A DNA stretch of 64,000 nt, taken from positions 47,541,037 to 47,605,036 of the forward strand of contig OU015525.1 in the NCBI GenBank assembly GCA_907165065.1, read 5' to 3'. The notes under the pieces were generated by a model that was not told where the DNA came from, ran no database searches, and was given only the letters and a program-made list of their open reading frames with translations. Positions within the stretch are counted from its first letter, which is position 1. Each line of letters opens with the position of its first letter. This DNA comes from Caprimulgus europaeus (lineage: Eukaryota; Chordata; Aves; Caprimulgiformes; Caprimulgidae). Shown here in pieces: positions 63,001 through 64,000 of the stretch. The position numbers and the translations under genes are program-made.

Positions 63001-63633
63001 ACAGAAAGAAACCAAATGGCAGTATGTGCCAGTGCTAGCAAATAGGTATTATTCCAGTAAAAAATGTTTCACATTTTAGCATATTTCCATATTATATATG
63101 TACAAACAACACATTTAATCTATTTAAATATGCACTAAAAGAAAACAAAAGAAACACAGAAAATGTCTTCATATTTTTTTCTGCATTGGACTGCTGTTTT
63201 CTTTGGTAAGAACTCCAGTGTTTAAATATATAAGTGCCTTAGACCATGAGATATTATAGCAAGAATTAAAATTACTCTAATACCTTTAGACAATAGCAGC
63301 TGTTTTTATCTGCTGTACCAGACTTATTTTTGGCACCATTCCTTCTGTTTCCTGTGTGCAAACGCAGTGGGAGTAAGGATATCAAGACTGAGTTTGTGTG
63401 AATGGCTATTGCCAAGGTTTTGCCTTTCCATTAAAAAGGAAGAAAAAGAAAGCATAGATCCGAACAGACACTGAGCTGACAAGCCTAAAGACTGAAGTTC
63501 TGTGTTTATGAGCAGAATAGCTATATTACAAACAGACAATGGCAGTCCAGGCTTTGGTGTGCAGGTCTGCCAGCACCAGAAAAGTTCAGGGCTGTTGGTG
63601 AAAGGCCAGAACAAATCTTCAAGGTCATATATC
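54029..63633. other. AT-rich non-coding DNA, no gene seen
   Basis: About 9.6 kb with no assignable gene or transposon. It holds (AAAC)n tracts near 55953-55970 and 56348-56397, a (TG)n tract at 60014-60030, and alternating TA/TG sequence near 60588-60660. An AT-rich block at 58790-58880 contains TTAATTGTCATTAT and a later ATGACAATTTAA, a near-inverted pair of homeodomain-type sites. Longest frames are about 100 codons and low in complexity. Confidence 0.4.
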
Positions 63634-64000
63634 CTGGCATCCTGGGCTGCATTAGGAGGAGTGCTGCCAGTAGGTCAAAGGAGGTGGTCCTTCCCCTCTA
63701 CTCACCTCTACTGAGTAGAGGGGAAGGACCACCCCTAGAGTGCTGTGTCCAGTTCTGGACTCAGCACAACAGTAGCATGGATGTACTTGAGTGAGTCCAA
63801 TGAGGGACTACAAAGAAGATTAAGGGACTGGAGTATCTCACCTATGAGGAAAGGCTGAGAGAGATGGGACTGCTCAGTCTGCAGAAGAGAAGGCTCAGGG
63901 GGATCTCATCAATGTCTATAAATACCTGAAGGGAGAGTGCAAAGAGGATGGAAACAGGCTCTTCTCAGTGGTACCCAGTGACAGGACCAGAGGCAACAGG
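63634..64000 (+). mobile_element. CR1 LINE, 5'-truncated, continuing past the window
   Basis: CR1 ORF2 similarity begins near CCTGGCATCCTGGGCTGCATTAGGAGGAGTG and continues through CTGTGTCCAGTTCTGGAC, TATCTCACCTATGAGGAAAGGCTGAGAGA and CTCATCAATGTCTATAAATACCTGAA to the last base. The 3' end lies outside the window. A perfect inverted repeat at 63683-63733 replaces the normal sequence encoding the [13 protein letters not shown] region, so the frame is broken there. Confidence 0.95.
63683..63733. repeat. Perfect 22-bp inverted repeat within CR1
   Basis: 63683-63704 and 63712-63733 are exact reverse complements, with a 7-nt loop (CCTCTAC). The left arm is normal CR1 sequence (compare GTTCTCCTCCCCCTCTACTC in the copy at 19641-20617). 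The right arm is a reverse-complemented copy of it standing where CR1 should read CCCCTGGTGAGGCCACATCTG. Confidence 0.95.

Noticed and set aside
1..64000. Multi-gene, CRISPR-like, toxin-antitoxin or phage-type system
   Set aside because: There are no prokaryotic genes, regularly spaced repeats with spacers, or clustered open frames. The repeat content is that of a bird nuclear genome.

Overview
This window reads as non-coding nuclear DNA from a bird. The main evidence is the repeat content. There are five clear CR1 LINE copies, four of which show the CR1 3' end (octamer-like ATTCTATG/ATTCTGTG tails, or the reverse complement) and one of which runs off the window. There are also two near-complete solo LTRs of the type common in avian ERVL-like endogenous retroviruses. 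The background is AT-rich, CpG-poor and full of homopolymers and short microsatellites. I saw no bacterial-type gene, operon, ribosome binding site, CRISPR array, tRNA or rRNA. I also saw no exon chain that I can assign to a known protein, so this is an intergenic region or a very large intron. A passerine or other neoavian bird is plausible but not proven.

Layout. 1-543: a CR1 3' end (+) with an intact ORF2 C-terminus. 544-19067: AT-rich single-copy sequence with an (ATGGC)n array, a 16-bp-stem hairpin, a CpG-enriched patch and a tiny CR1 tail. 19068-19252: 37 perfect TTCCC units. 19641-20617: CR1 (+) with an intact FADD reverse-transcriptase motif. 20618-31433: AT-rich sequence with a 176-codon open frame of unknown meaning. 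31434-32712: the longest CR1 (-), with decayed RT. 32713-45327: AT-rich sequence with one old CR1 relic. 45328-49609: the most repeat-dense part, holding a CR1 (-), an LTR 3' fragment (+), a possible ancient LINE relic, a solo LTR (-) with a 5-bp target-site duplication, and a second solo LTR (+). 49610-63633: AT-rich sequence with an ancient LINE relic (-) and a 195-198-codon open frame (-). 63634-64000: a CR1 (+) cut by the window edge.

Nothing here supports an undescribed multi-gene system. The most interesting observations are structural. Two CR1 copies carry fold-back rearrangements typical of template-switch mutation. One LTR carries an internal 3 x 45-bp tandem array and a duplicated CCAAT box. 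A short CpG-rich patch and a few AT-rich blocks could be conserved non-coding elements. Two open frames are longer than this base composition would lead one to expect. Family assignments rest on remembered repeat architecture, not on a database search.
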